Shown here one piece after another: positions 1-8,339 of a stretch of 30,083 nt of DNA. The translations under genes were made by a program, and so were the position numbers. Origin of the DNA: a virus. A model generated the notes under the pieces. That model was not told where the DNA came from, made no database searches, and was given only the letters and a program-made list of their open reading frames with translations. Location of the stretch: IMG/VR virus record IMGVR_UViG_3300017786_000084, positions 1 through 30,083 of that record; one strand, written 5' to 3'. Position 1 is the stretch's first letter. Each line of letters opens with the position of its first letter.

Positions 1-1581
1 AAGAAAATGTTTACTGACAAAGTTGTACCTATATCGATTAATTATCCTTTCTTTTTTAGTCCTATTCAAGACGGTATGGATAGGCCAAAATCCGAGCTTG
101 CATATAGAGTTCCAGCTTCTAAGTTCACTAGAAAGAAGATTACAACAAACGAAAAGCTAGAAGATTTAGAAGGATTAGATACAACTATAGACTGGAAGAA
201 TACAGGTGACAATAGCTATGATGGTGAAAAACTAAAGCTTTTAGTACACGATGAAAGTGGTAAGTGGGAAAGACCCGATAACATATTAAATAATTGGCGA
301 GTTACAAAAACATGTTTACGATTAGGTAGTAGGATTATAGGTAAATGTATGATGGGCTCAACTTCAAACTCATTAGACAAAGGTGGAGAAAACTTCAAAA
401 AACTATACAACGCATCAGATGTTACTAAGCGAAACAGAAATGGACAGACAGCGTCTGGTTTATATTCTCTTTTTATCCCAATGGAGTGGAACTACGAAGG
501 ATTTATTGATGAGCACGGAAGCCCAGTCTTCAATACTCCGGACCATGACATCTTTGACCCACACGGAGAGTTAATAGATATAGGTGTTATAGACAGTTGG
601 CAAAACGAAGCTGATGGTTTAAAAGGTGATCAAGATGCATTAAATGAATTTTACAGGCAGTTTCCAAGAACTACTGAGCACGCGTTTAGAGATGAAACAA
701 AAAACAGTATATTTAACTTGGTTAAACTATACGAACAAATAGATTATAATGAAGAAATGTCTAGAACGTTGGGTATTACTCAAGGTAATTTTCAGTGGGT
801 TAACGGTGTAAAAGATACTCAAGTAATATTTTACCCAGATAAAAAAGGTAGATTTAAAGTAAGTTGGGTACCACCATTAAACATACAAAACAAAGTTATA
901 ATAAAAAACGGTGTCAAATGGCCTGGTAATGAACACATGGGTGCTTTTGGTTGTGATAGCTACGATATATCAGGAACAGTAGATGGCAAAGGCTCTAAAG
1001 GTGCTTTGCACGGTTTAACTAAATTTAGCATGGAAGACGCGCCGGCTAATCAATTTTTTTTAGAATACTTAGCAAGACCACAAACTGCTGAGATATTCTT
1101 TGAAGACGTTCTAATGGCATTAGTATTTTACGGGATGCCTATACTCGCAGAGAACAACAAACCTCGCCTATTGTATTATCTACGAAGACGTGGTTATAGA
1201 GGTTTTAGCATGAACAGGCCTGATAAAGTATGGAATAAATTATCTGTAGCTGAAAAAGAAATAGGTGGTATACCTAATTCAAGTGAAGATATAAAACAAG
1301 CTCATGCCTCTGCAATTGAAATGTATATACAGGGACATGTTGGTATGAGTGCAGATGGTTCTTTTGGCTCTTGTTATTTTAATGAATTACTAAATGACTG
1401 GGCTAAGTTTGATATAAATAAAAGAACAAAACATGATGCTTCTATTAGCTCTGGTTTAGCTATAATGGCTAACAATAGACATTTATATATACCAAACGCT
1501 AAAATAGAAAAACCAAAACTAAATATAAGTATTGCTAAGTACACTAACAGAGGTAATACATCTAAATTAATTAAAGAATAA
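1..1581 (+). CDS. terL: Terminase large subunit, C-terminal part (5' end outside window)
   Basis: This is the motor/nuclease that packages phage DNA into the procapsid. The reading frame is open from base 1, so the gene starts before the window and the ATG at base 7 is probably internal. Counting that Met as residue 1, LKLLVHDE (76-83) fits a Walker B motif with its catalytic Asp-Glu. GST (118-120) fits the ATPase coupling motif. The Walker A loop must lie upstream. The RNase H-like nuclease half shows D317 in GCDSYD, E382 in AENNKP and D477 in KHDAS, matching the three acidic metal ligands of terminase nucleases. The stop is 2 bases before the portal ATG, the classic terL-portal order. No frame break is visible. 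Family assignment is firm. The packaging type (headful or cos) cannot be read from this part. Confidence 0.93.
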   Translation, partial: KKMFTDKVVPISINYPFFFSPIQDGMDRPKSELAYRVPASKFTRKKITTNEKLEDLEGLDTTIDWKNTGDNSYDGEKLKLLVHDESGKWERPDNILNNWRVTKTCLRLGSRIIGKCMMGSTSNSLDKGGENFKKLYNASDVTKRNRNGQTASGLYSLFIPMEWNYEGFIDEHGSPVFNTPDHDIFDPHGELIDIGVIDSWQNEADGLKGDQDALNEFYRQFPRTTEHAFRDETKNSIFNLVKLYEQIDYNEEMSRTLGITQGNFQWVNGVKDTQVIFYPDKKGRFKVSWVPPLNIQNKVIIKNGVKWPGNEHMGAFGCDSYDISGTVDGKGSKGALHGLTKFSMEDAPANQFFLEYLARPQTAEIFFEDVLMALVFYGMPILAENNKPRLLYYLRRRGYRGFSMNRPDKVWNKLSVAEKEIGGIPNSSEDIKQAHASAIEMYIQGHVGMSADGSFGSCYFNELLNDWAKFDINKRTKHDASISSGLAIMANNRHLYIPNAKIEKPKLNISIAKYTNRGNTSKLIKE

Positions 1582-1583
1582 AT

Positions 1584-4004
1584 ATGGCAGAGTCTGTTGT
1601 AAATAGTTATTTTCCAAGCCAAGTTGTTAGCGACTTGGAAAAAATGAGTTATGAGTATGGTTTAAAGGTAGGTAAAGCTATAGAAAGCGAATGGTTTAAT
1701 CAAGACAGAGGAGCTAATAGATACCAAACTAATAAAAACAATTACCACAACTTAAGATTGTATGCTAGAGGTGAACAATCAATTCAAAAATATAAAGATG
1801 AATTATCTATAAACGGAGATTTATCTTATCTTAATTTAGACTGGAAGCCAGTACCTATTATACCTAAGTTTGTTGATATAGTTGTAAACGGTATTGCAGA
1901 AAGAACATATGACATAAAAGCATACTCACAAGATCCTTACGGTGTAAGTAAAAGAACAAGATACATGGAGTCTATATTGAAAGATATGAGAACTCAAGAA
2001 CTTGCTAATTTTGCAGGTGCTGAAATGGGTATTGATATAAGAGAAAACAAAGTAGAAGATTTACCTGGTACAGAAGAAGAATTAGCATTGCACATGCAAA
2101 TAACTTACAAACAAGCTGTTGAACTTGCAGAGGAACAAGCTATAAATGTTTTAATGGAAGGAAACAAGTATGAGCTAATTAAAAAACGTTTTTATTATGA
2201 TCTTACAGTTTTAGGTATAGGTGCTGTAAAAACTAGTTTTAATACATCAGAAGGTGTAGTTATTGATTATGTTGACCCAGCTAACTTAGTTTACTCACAT
2301 ACTGAGTCACCTTATTTTGATGATTTGTATTACGTTGGTGAAGTTAAAAGTATACCTGTAAATGAACTTGTTAAACAATTTCCTTTTTTAGATAATGAAG
2401 ATTTAGAAAATATAATTAAAAATAAAAAATATCATCAATCAAATTATCAAAGTGGTTTAACTAGCTCAAGAGAAGTAGACAATAATACTGTTCAAGTTTT
2501 ATATTTTAATTATAAAACTTACATGAACGAAACTTACAAAGTTAAAGAAACTGGTACTGGTGCAGATAAAATACTACCAAAAGATGATACTTTTAACCCA
2601 CCTGAAGACGCGGATAATTTTAGTAAGTTACAAAGATCAATAGAGTGTTTATACGAAGGTGCAATGATTTTAGGTACTGATAAACTTCTTAAGTGGGAAA
2701 TGTCTAAAAACATGATGAGACCTAAAAGTGATTTTACTAAAGTAAAAATGAATTACTCGCTAGTTGCTCCTCGTATGTACAAAGGCAGAATAGAATCACT
2801 TGTTAGACGTATAACCGGATTTGCTGACATGATACAACTTACACATTTAAAGCTACAACAAGTACTAGCTAGAATGGTACCTGATGGTGTTTATTTAGAT
2901 GCTGACGGTTTGGCTGAAATAGATTTAGGTAACGGAACAAATTATAATCCACAAGAAGCGTTAAACATGTTCTTTCAAACAGGATCTGTTATTGGTAGAT
3001 CATTTACTTCTGAAGGTGATATGAACCCAGGTAAAGTTCCTATTCAAGAAATACAATCAGGTTCTGGTGGTAACAAAATGCAACAATTAATTGGTACATA
3101 CAATTATTACTTGCAAATGATAAGAGATACTACTGGTCTTAACGAAGCTAGAGACGCTGCAACGCCTGATAAAAACGCTTTAGTTGGTGTTCAAAAACTA
3201 GCTGCAGCAAATAGTAATACAGCTACAAGACACATACTACAAGCTGGTTTGTTTTTAACAACTGAAGTTGCTGAATCTTTATCTCTTAGAATATCTGATA
3301 TTTTAGAATATTCACCAACAGCAGAAGCTTTTATTCAAGCAATAGGCAATCATAATGTTGCTACGTTAAAAGAAATGTCTGAGTTACATCTTTATGATTT
3401 TGGTATATTTATAGAATTAACACCAGATGACGAAGAAAAAGCTATGTTAGAAAATAATATACAAGTTGCAGTTGCGCAAAAAGGTATTGACTTAGAAGAT
3501 GCTATTGATCTTAGAGAAATTAAAAACATAAAACTTGCTAATCAATTATTAAAGATACGTAGAAAGCAAAAGCAAGAAAGAGATCAAATGATGCAACAGC
3601 AAAATATTCAAGCTCAAGCTCAGGCTAATATGCAAACACAACAAGCCTCTGCTCAAATGGAATTACAAAAAGCACAAGCGCTTAGCCAAAGTGAGGCACA
3701 GCTTGAGCAAATGAAAGCTCAAATAGATTCTCAAAAAATGATGCAAGAAGTTCAACACAAGAAAGAGCTTATGCAAATTGAGTTTCAAATGCAAATGCAG
3801 TTAGAACAAATGAAAAACCAAACTGCAAGTGCTAAAGACAGAGAAAAAGAAGATCGTAAAGACCGAAGAACAAAAATACAAGCTTCACAACAAAGTGAGC
3901 TTATTGATCAAAGAAAAAATGAAAAACCACCTAAAAACTTTGAGTCTGCAGGTAATGATACTATGGGTGGAGGTTTTAATTTAGGAGCCTTTGATCCTAG
4001 ATAA
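1584..4004 (+). CDS. Portal protein
   Basis: This is predicted to form the dodecameric portal ring at the head vertex through which DNA is pumped and later ejected. At 806 residues it is large, in the range of P22-like and other podovirus portals. It lies between terminase and scaffold, which fits. The central part (about 390-560) is a mixed fold with long helices such as MIQLTHLKLQQVLARM, typical of portal stem/clip regions. Residues about 650-775 form a long Gln/Met/Lys-rich coiled coil, which could make a barrel extending into the capsid, as known for P22. The last 21 residues include FESAGNDT (786-793), which recurs near the N-terminus of the scaffold, and end in GAFDPR. The leader is A/T-only (AATAAAT) without Shine-Dalgarno. 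Portal identity rests on context, size and architecture. Confidence 0.88.
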   Translation: MAESVVNSYFPSQVVSDLEKMSYEYGLKVGKAIESEWFNQDRGANRYQTNKNNYHNLRLYARGEQSIQKYKDELSINGDLSYLNLDWKPVPIIPKFVDIVVNGIAERTYDIKAYSQDPYGVSKRTRYMESILKDMRTQELANFAGAEMGIDIRENKVEDLPGTEEELALHMQITYKQAVELAEEQAINVLMEGNKYELIKKRFYYDLTVLGIGAVKTSFNTSEGVVIDYVDPANLVYSHTESPYFDDLYYVGEVKSIPVNELVKQFPFLDNEDLENIIKNKKYHQSNYQSGLTSSREVDNNTVQVLYFNYKTYMNETYKVKETGTGADKILPKDDTFNPPEDADNFSKLQRSIECLYEGAMILGTDKLLKWEMSKNMMRPKSDFTKVKMNYSLVAPRMYKGRIESLVRRITGFADMIQLTHLKLQQVLARMVPDGVYLDADGLAEIDLGNGTNYNPQEALNMFFQTGSVIGRSFTSEGDMNPGKVPIQEIQSGSGGNKMQQLIGTYNYYLQMIRDTTGLNEARDAATPDKNALVGVQKLAAANSNTATRHILQAGLFLTTEVAESLSLRISDILEYSPTAEAFIQAIGNHNVATLKEMSELHLYDFGIFIELTPDDEEKAMLENNIQVAVAQKGIDLEDAIDLREIKNIKLANQLLKIRRKQKQERDQMMQQQNIQAQAQANMQTQQASAQMELQKAQALSQSEAQLEQMKAQIDSQKMMQEVQHKKELMQIEFQMQMQLEQMKNQTASAKDREKEDRKDRRTKIQASQQSELIDQRKNEKPPKNFESAGNDTMGGGFNLGAFDPR

Positions 4005-4029
4005 ATTTTATTAATTATTATATTATATT
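4005..4029 (+). promoter_or_regulatory. A/T-only leader of scaffold gene with ATATT repeats
   Basis: The 25 bases between portal and scaffold contain only A and T. They carry TTTTATTAATT followed by overlapping ATATT units running into the ATG. Nearly the same leader precedes the gene at 6776. There is no Shine-Dalgarno sequence. It is probably an unstructured ribosome entry site of the Bacteroidota kind. A phage promoter element is an alternative that the sequence alone cannot exclude. Confidence 0.4.
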
Positions 4030-5208
4030 ATGGAAGAAAATGAAAACGTAGTTGAAGAAACTACACAAGCAACTGAACAACCAGTTGAAGAAACTAAATT
4101 TGAAAGCGCTGGAGATGACAGTGTTATGAAAATAGATTTAAATAAACCACCAACACCAAAAGAAAATGAAAATAAAGAAGATAACCCTGTCGACGAGGGA
4201 GTGGCTGGAGTCGATGAAAATGCCGACACCACAGAAAAACAAGAAGAAGTACAACCGGAAGCTGAAGCACAAGAAACTCCAGTATTAGAAGAAATTACTG
4301 AAGAAGAAGTTAAAGAGCAAACAGAAGAATTAACTGAAGAGGTTGAAGAAGCTGTTGCCGAAGCTCAAGAAGCAGGAACTTCTTTGCCTGAGAATTTACA
4401 AAAAGTTGTAGATTTTATGGAAGATACCGGTGGTAGCTTAGAAGATTACGTTCGTCTTAATCAAGATTTTAAAGATGCAGACGACATGACAGTATTAAAA
4501 GAATACTACAAACAAACAAAATCTCATTTAACTTCTGATGAAGTAGATTTTTTAATTGAAGATAATTTTCAATTTGATGAAGAAGAAGACGATGATAGAG
4601 AGATTAAAAAGAAAAAAATAGCGTTAAAAGAGCAAGTTGCCAACGCTAAAAGCCACTTAGACGGGCAAAAGTCTAAATACTATGAAGATATTAAAGCTGG
4701 TTCGAAGCTCACAAGTGAGCAACAGAAAGCAATAAATTTCTTTAACAGATATAACGAAGAGTCAGAAAAAACTAAAAAAGTAGCAGAAAAACAAACTAGT
4801 GCTTTTAGATTAAAAACTAAAGAGGTTTTTAACGATGATTTCAAAGGTTTTGAATACAAAGTCGGTGATAAAAGATATAGGTTTAATGTTAAAAACGCTA
4901 ACGAGATAAGAGATACACAAAGCGACTTAAATAATTTTACTAAAAAGTTTTTAGATAAAAATAATGAAATGTCAGATGCTAAAGGTTATCACAAGTCTTT
5001 ATATACAGCGATGAATGCAGATGCTATTGCCAATCACTTTTACGAACAAGGTAAAGCTGACGCTATGAAAACTAGCGTTGCTAAATCTAAAAACGTTGAC
5101 ATGAACCCTAGACAACAACATGGAGAGGTTAAAGTTGGCGGTGTAAAGTTTAAAGTTTTAGGAGATAGTTCAACTGATTTTAAGTTTAAAATTAAAAACA
5201 ATAAATAA
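4030..5208 (+). CDS. Acidic scaffolding-like protein
   Basis: Probable internal scaffold that guides capsid assembly and is then lost. It sits exactly between portal and major capsid protein, the usual scaffold position. It is 392 residues, highly charged and without Cys. The N-terminal 125 residues are almost all Glu/Thr/Asn/Val/Ala and look disordered. A Glu/Asp run (about 184-190) is followed by KKKK and a helical, coiled-coil-like middle (about 190-270). The C-terminus is basic (KVGGVKFKVLGDSSTDFKFK), as expected for a scaffold tail that binds capsid. FESAGDDS (24-31) mirrors the portal C-terminus. A 13-base direct repeat (GTTGAAGAAACTA at 4051 and 4084) gives a VEET/VEET duplication. No protease active-site pattern is evident, so this looks like a pure scaffold and not a protease-scaffold fusion. 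Confidence 0.75.
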   Translation: MEENENVVEETTQATEQPVEETKFESAGDDSVMKIDLNKPPTPKENENKEDNPVDEGVAGVDENADTTEKQEEVQPEAEAQETPVLEEITEEEVKEQTEELTEEVEEAVAEAQEAGTSLPENLQKVVDFMEDTGGSLEDYVRLNQDFKDADDMTVLKEYYKQTKSHLTSDEVDFLIEDNFQFDEEEDDDREIKKKKIALKEQVANAKSHLDGQKSKYYEDIKAGSKLTSEQQKAINFFNRYNEESEKTKKVAEKQTSAFRLKTKEVFNDDFKGFEYKVGDKRYRFNVKNANEIRDTQSDLNNFTKKFLDKNNEMSDAKGYHKSLYTAMNADAIANHFYEQGKADAMKTSVAKSKNVDMNPRQQHGEVKVGGVKFKVLGDSSTDFKFKIKNNK

Positions 5209-5233
5209 ATTACAAATTTAAAATTATAAAAAA

Positions 5234-6703
5234 ATGGCAATAATTGATGGACCAAATTTGAATAGTGTACCAGCTCCTTCAAAAGCGACACTAACAACAA
5301 ATTATATAGATTTTACAAGCTCAGCGACTGAAGGTTGGGCACAACAATATTTACCAGACCTAATGGAAAAAGAAGCAGAAGTTTTTGGAAAAAGAACTAT
5401 CTCTGGATTTCTTTCTCAAGTTGGGGCTGAAGAGTCTATGACTGCTGACAAAGTTATTTGGTCAGAGCAGGGTAGATTACACTTAGCTTATGACGGAGCT
5501 ATTAATAACGCAGGTGTTTTTACAGTTGCAAGTGCAGGTACTCACGCGGTTAGATTAGGTTCTACTGTTGTTTTATCTGATCAACCAACAGGATCTTCAA
5601 CAACTCCGGTTGTTATAAAAGGTTACGTTTCTGCAATAGCTGCTAATCAAACTACAATGACAATTTTACCTTACGCAGCTGCTACAGTTGGTGCTGTATC
5701 TGGTTTTGGAACTACTGATGATGCTGGTACTAATACTGCTAGATTATTTGTATTTGGTTCTGAATATGGAAAAGGTAGTAATGGTACTGGTCAAGGTGGT
5801 GGTACTAACGATTTTGTAGCTGTTGAGCCAAATTTCAAATCATTTACAAACAAACCAATTATTATAAAAGACGCTTACCAAGTTAATGGTTCTGACGTTT
5901 CTCAAATTGGTTGGGTTGAAGTAAGTGGTGAAGAAGGACAAAACGGTTACATGTGGTATTTAAAAGCTGAAGGTGATACTAGAGCTAGATTTACTGATTA
6001 TTTAGAGATGACAATGGTTGAAGCTGAGAAAACTTTAGCTGCATCTACCTTAGAAGCTTCGTTAGGATTAGCTGCTTCTTCTGTTGATGGAACTGCTGGT
6101 ACTGAAGGTTTATTTGCGGCTATTGAAGACAGAGGTCATACTACTAATGGTATTACTGGTGTTAACGTTACTAATGATTTGATTGAATTTGACAATATCT
6201 TAGCTAAGTTTGATAAGCAAGGTGCTATTGAAGAAAATATGTTATTCTTAAATAGAAGCACTTCGCTAGCAATAGATGATATGTTAGCTGCAATGAATTC
6301 TTACGGTGCGGGTGGTACATCTTACGGTGTATTTAACAACTCTGAAGACATGGCGTTAAATTTAGGTTTCTCTGGTTTCAGACGTGGATCTTACGATTTC
6401 TACAAGTCTGACTGGAAATATTTAAATGACTCTACTTTAAGAGGATCTATGGATGACGTTAGAGGGGTTATTATTCCAGCTGGCGTTTCTTCTGTGTATG
6501 ATGAGCAATTAGGTAGAAACCTAAAACGTCCTTTCTTACACACTAGATATAGAGCTTCTCAAACTGATGACAGAAGAATGAAAACTTGGATCACTGGATC
6601 TGTAGGGGCAGTTACTTCTGATTTAGATGCAATGACAGTTCAGTATTTATCTGAAAGATGTCTAGTTGTACAAGGTGCTAACAATTTCATGTTAATGAAC
6701 TAA
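5234..6703 (+). CDS. Major capsid protein
   Basis: Main shell protein, presumably of the HK97 fold. At 489 residues and directly after the scaffold it fits the role. It resembles a capsid family I recall from marine phages, for instance the segment around FLNRSTSLAIDDMLAAMNSY and the following SYGVFNNSED and GFRRGSYDFYKSDWKYLND. The C-terminal part ends QGANNFMLMN after a typical dense beta region. Residues about 85-215 are rich in Gly, Thr, Ser and Ala (including GTGQGGGTNDF), which suggests an inserted surface domain in the basic fold. There is no obvious N-terminal delta domain, and no head protease gene lies nearby. The leader AAATTATAAAAAA has no Shine-Dalgarno. A strong terminator follows, consistent with high, separately bounded expression. 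Confidence 0.88.
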   Translation: MAIIDGPNLNSVPAPSKATLTTNYIDFTSSATEGWAQQYLPDLMEKEAEVFGKRTISGFLSQVGAEESMTADKVIWSEQGRLHLAYDGAINNAGVFTVASAGTHAVRLGSTVVLSDQPTGSSTTPVVIKGYVSAIAANQTTMTILPYAAATVGAVSGFGTTDDAGTNTARLFVFGSEYGKGSNGTGQGGGTNDFVAVEPNFKSFTNKPIIIKDAYQVNGSDVSQIGWVEVSGEEGQNGYMWYLKAEGDTRARFTDYLEMTMVEAEKTLAASTLEASLGLAASSVDGTAGTEGLFAAIEDRGHTTNGITGVNVTNDLIEFDNILAKFDKQGAIEENMLFLNRSTSLAIDDMLAAMNSYGAGGTSYGVFNNSEDMALNLGFSGFRRGSYDFYKSDWKYLNDSTLRGSMDDVRGVIIPAGVSSVYDEQLGRNLKRPFLHTRYRASQTDDRRMKTWITGSVGAVTSDLDAMTVQYLSERCLVVQGANNFMLMN

Positions 6704-6715
6704 GCACAATTATTT

Positions 6716-6753
6716 TAAAGAGTCGGGGCTTCGGCCTCGACCCTTTATTTTTA
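6716..6753 (+). terminator. Rho-independent terminator after the capsid gene
   Basis: Two 14-base arms (6716-6729 and 6734-6747) pair around a TTCG loop closed by C-G, the very stable UUCG tetraloop. There is one A-C mismatch and one G-U wobble. The T-rich TTTATTTTTATT follows at once. This is the only GC-rich hairpin with a T tract in the window. Confidence 0.85.
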
Positions 6754-6775
6754 TTAATTTATATTATATTATATT
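6754..6775 (+). promoter_or_regulatory. A/T-only leader with ATATT repeats before the next gene
   Basis: The bases after the terminator are A/T-only and end in repeated ATATT units abutting the ATG at 6776. This is almost the same leader as before the scaffold gene, including the preceding TTTTATTAATT (which starts at 6749 and overlaps the terminator tail). It may be a translation start region, or transcription may restart here for the neck genes. No consensus promoter could be assigned with confidence. Confidence 0.35.
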
Positions 6776-7597
6776 ATGGCAAAAAAACAAAAAACGGTTG
6801 TTGAACAACCACAAGTAGAAGTACCGGTTATGGAAACTCCAAAACCAGAAAAAGTTGAACCTAAAAAACCAACTTGGGAAATAAAAGATAGAGTTTATTA
6901 TTTAATGAGTGCTAGAACACCTTTGTCTGCAACTTTAAAATCATCTGATATATATTGGTTTGATGAAGAAAAAGGTTATGAAAGAGAATTAAAATACACA
7001 ACAAATCAAAAAACTCCTTTTGTAGATGAATTTCCAGAAGGAAGTCAATCAAGACTAGCTCATATTACTTTTTTAGATGGATCTTTATTTGTTCCAAAAA
7101 ACAAACAAACTTTACAAAAATTAATGTCTTTGTATCACCCTGATTTAGGTAGAAAATACGAAGAATATGATAAAGTAGAAGTAGCTGTAGATGAAGTTGC
7201 TAATTTAGAATTAGAAGTAGACGCGTTAAACGAGGCTATGGAAATGGATATTGATATGGCAGAAGCAATAATGCGTGTAGAGTTTGGTTCTAAGGTGTCA
7301 CAGATGACTTCTAAAGAACTTAAAAGAGATTTACTATTATATGCTAAAAGAAATCCTAGTTTATTCTTAGAGTTAGTAAACGATGATAATGTTGTTCTTA
7401 GAAATTTTGGAATTAGAGCAACTGAAATGGGATTATTAACACTATCTCAAGATCAAAGAACGTTTAGTTGGGGATCTAATGGTAGAAAACTAATGAACGT
7501 ACCGTTTGATGAGCATCCGTACACAGCTCTAGCCTCTTGGTTTAAAACTGATGAAGGTATGGAAGTATACTCAAACATAGAAAAACAATTGAAGTAA
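6776..7597 (+). CDS. Protein of unknown function after capsid gene (likely virion)
   Basis: A 273-residue protein that I cannot assign to a named function. Residues 1-33 are Pro/Glu/Lys/Val-rich and probably disordered. A compact domain follows (about 34-130) with KDRVYYLMSARTPLS, IYWFDEEKGYERELKY and HITFLDGSLFVPKNKQTLQKL, which I recall as a recurring conserved block in marine phage genomes. The remainder is helical and acidic (about 140-230), ending in a Trp-containing segment (SWFKTDEG). It has no Cys, signal peptide or membrane segment. Its place between the capsid terminator and the neck genes suggests a head-completion, decoration or head-to-neck role, which is inference only. Confidence 0.8.
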   Translation: MAKKQKTVVEQPQVEVPVMETPKPEKVEPKKPTWEIKDRVYYLMSARTPLSATLKSSDIYWFDEEKGYERELKYTTNQKTPFVDEFPEGSQSRLAHITFLDGSLFVPKNKQTLQKLMSLYHPDLGRKYEEYDKVEVAVDEVANLELEVDALNEAMEMDIDMAEAIMRVEFGSKVSQMTSKELKRDLLLYAKRNPSLFLELVNDDNVVLRNFGIRATEMGLLTLSQDQRTFSWGSNGRKLMNVPFDEHPYTALASWFKTDEGMEVYSNIEKQLK

Positions 7598-7604
7598 AAA
7601 CCTT

Positions 7605-7641
7605 GTAGAAGCAGTCGCTCTACGGGGCGATTGCAAACTAC
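7605..7641 (+). promoter_or_regulatory. Intergenic hairpin with alternative pairing, no T tract
   Basis: GCAGTCGC (7611-7618) pairs with GCGATTGC (7627-7634) with one G-U, enclosing an 8-base loop. An outer helix GTAG (7605-7608) with CTAC (7638-7641) extends it. GTAGA (7605-7609) can instead pair with TCTAC (7619-7623), which would break the main stem. Downstream is A-rich, not T-rich, so termination on the + strand is unlikely. A processing, mRNA-stability or attenuation element is more likely. Confidence 0.45.
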
Positions 7642-7655
7642 AAAATAAAATAAAT

Positions 7656-8336
7656 ATGGCGGTAAATATAGATAACGTATATCAAAAAGTTTTAGCAATA
7701 GCTAACAAAGAACAAAGAGGATATATAACTCCTCAAGAATTTAACTTATTTGCAGACCAAGCCCAAATGGATATATTTGAGCAATATTTTTACGATATAA
7801 ATCAATTTAATAGAGTGCCAGGTAATAGCACGGAGTATGCAGACATGCTAACTTTACTAGAAGAAAAAATAGCACCTTTCAAAAACATTAAACTATTAAA
7901 TTATCACTCCCCTTATTTTCAAAAACCAAAAGAATTATACAGAGTAGGAACTATAGAAACTGGTTATGGTGAAGTAGAACAAATTACTCATAAAGAGTAT
8001 TTAAGTATAAAATTATCTCCATTGGCTAAGCCAACTTTAAAAAGAGCTGTTTATGTAGATATGCCAAGAGGCTTTAGACTTTACCCTACGTTTACAAATA
8101 ACGTACATTGTCATTATATTAGAAAACCAGCCAAAGCAAAATGGGCATACAATATAATTGGTGATCACGCTCTTTACGATGGTAATTTAGCTAATGATTT
8201 TCAACTACATGCTTCAGAAGAAAACAATTTAATTGTAAAAATTTTAGCACTAGCTGGTATTTCTATAAAAGATCCTAGTATATATCAAATAGCTACCGCG
8301 GAAGACAATAAAAATATTCAACAAGAAAAATCATAA
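7656..8336 (+). CDS. Neck/adaptor (ring) protein candidate
   Basis: A 226-residue protein beginning MAVNIDNVYQKVLAIANKEQ, with an N-terminal helical region containing GYITPQEFNLFADQAQMDIF. A beta-rich part follows, with MPRGFRLYP and the pattern HCHYIRKPAKAKW. It is followed directly by the stabilization-protein candidate and then by the hub-type protein, the region where short-tailed phages keep their portal-adaptor and ring genes. I infer an adaptor that docks under the portal. The gene is intact, has an A/T-only leader (AAAATAAAATAAAT), and ends 3 bases before the next ATG, so the two are probably translated together. A minor head protein is the main alternative. Confidence 0.6.
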   Translation: MAVNIDNVYQKVLAIANKEQRGYITPQEFNLFADQAQMDIFEQYFYDINQFNRVPGNSTEYADMLTLLEEKIAPFKNIKLLNYHSPYFQKPKELYRVGTIETGYGEVEQITHKEYLSIKLSPLAKPTLKRAVYVDMPRGFRLYPTFTNNVHCHYIRKPAKAKWAYNIIGDHALYDGNLANDFQLHASEENNLIVKILALAGISIKDPSIYQIATAEDNKNIQQEKS

Positions 8337-8339
8337 TAA

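Noticed and set aside
383-574. 63-residue + strand frame within the terminase
   Set aside because: Out-of-frame overlap with conserved terminase motifs and no start context or domain.
1054-1061. Run of eight T in the terminase gene as a frameshift or slippage site
   Set aside because: The frame continues through the nuclease motifs D317, E382 and D477 without a break, and no alternative-frame extension is evident. It is a possible sequencing-error spot only.
1374-1622. 82-residue minus-strand frame with hydrophobic product over the terminase end
   Set aside because: Antisense shadow of the terminase/portal junction. The hydrophobicity comes from complementing A-rich codons, and there is no independent support.
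4023-4232. Minus-strand Ser/Thr/Phe-rich frame opposite the scaffold start
   Set aside because: Complement of the Glu/Asn-rich scaffold coding sequence; no support.
7605-7641. Rho-independent terminator on the + strand, or a tRNA fragment
   Set aside because: There is no T tract downstream on the + strand, and there is no cloverleaf or acceptor stem. A T5 run exists only on the minus-strand side, where there are no genes.
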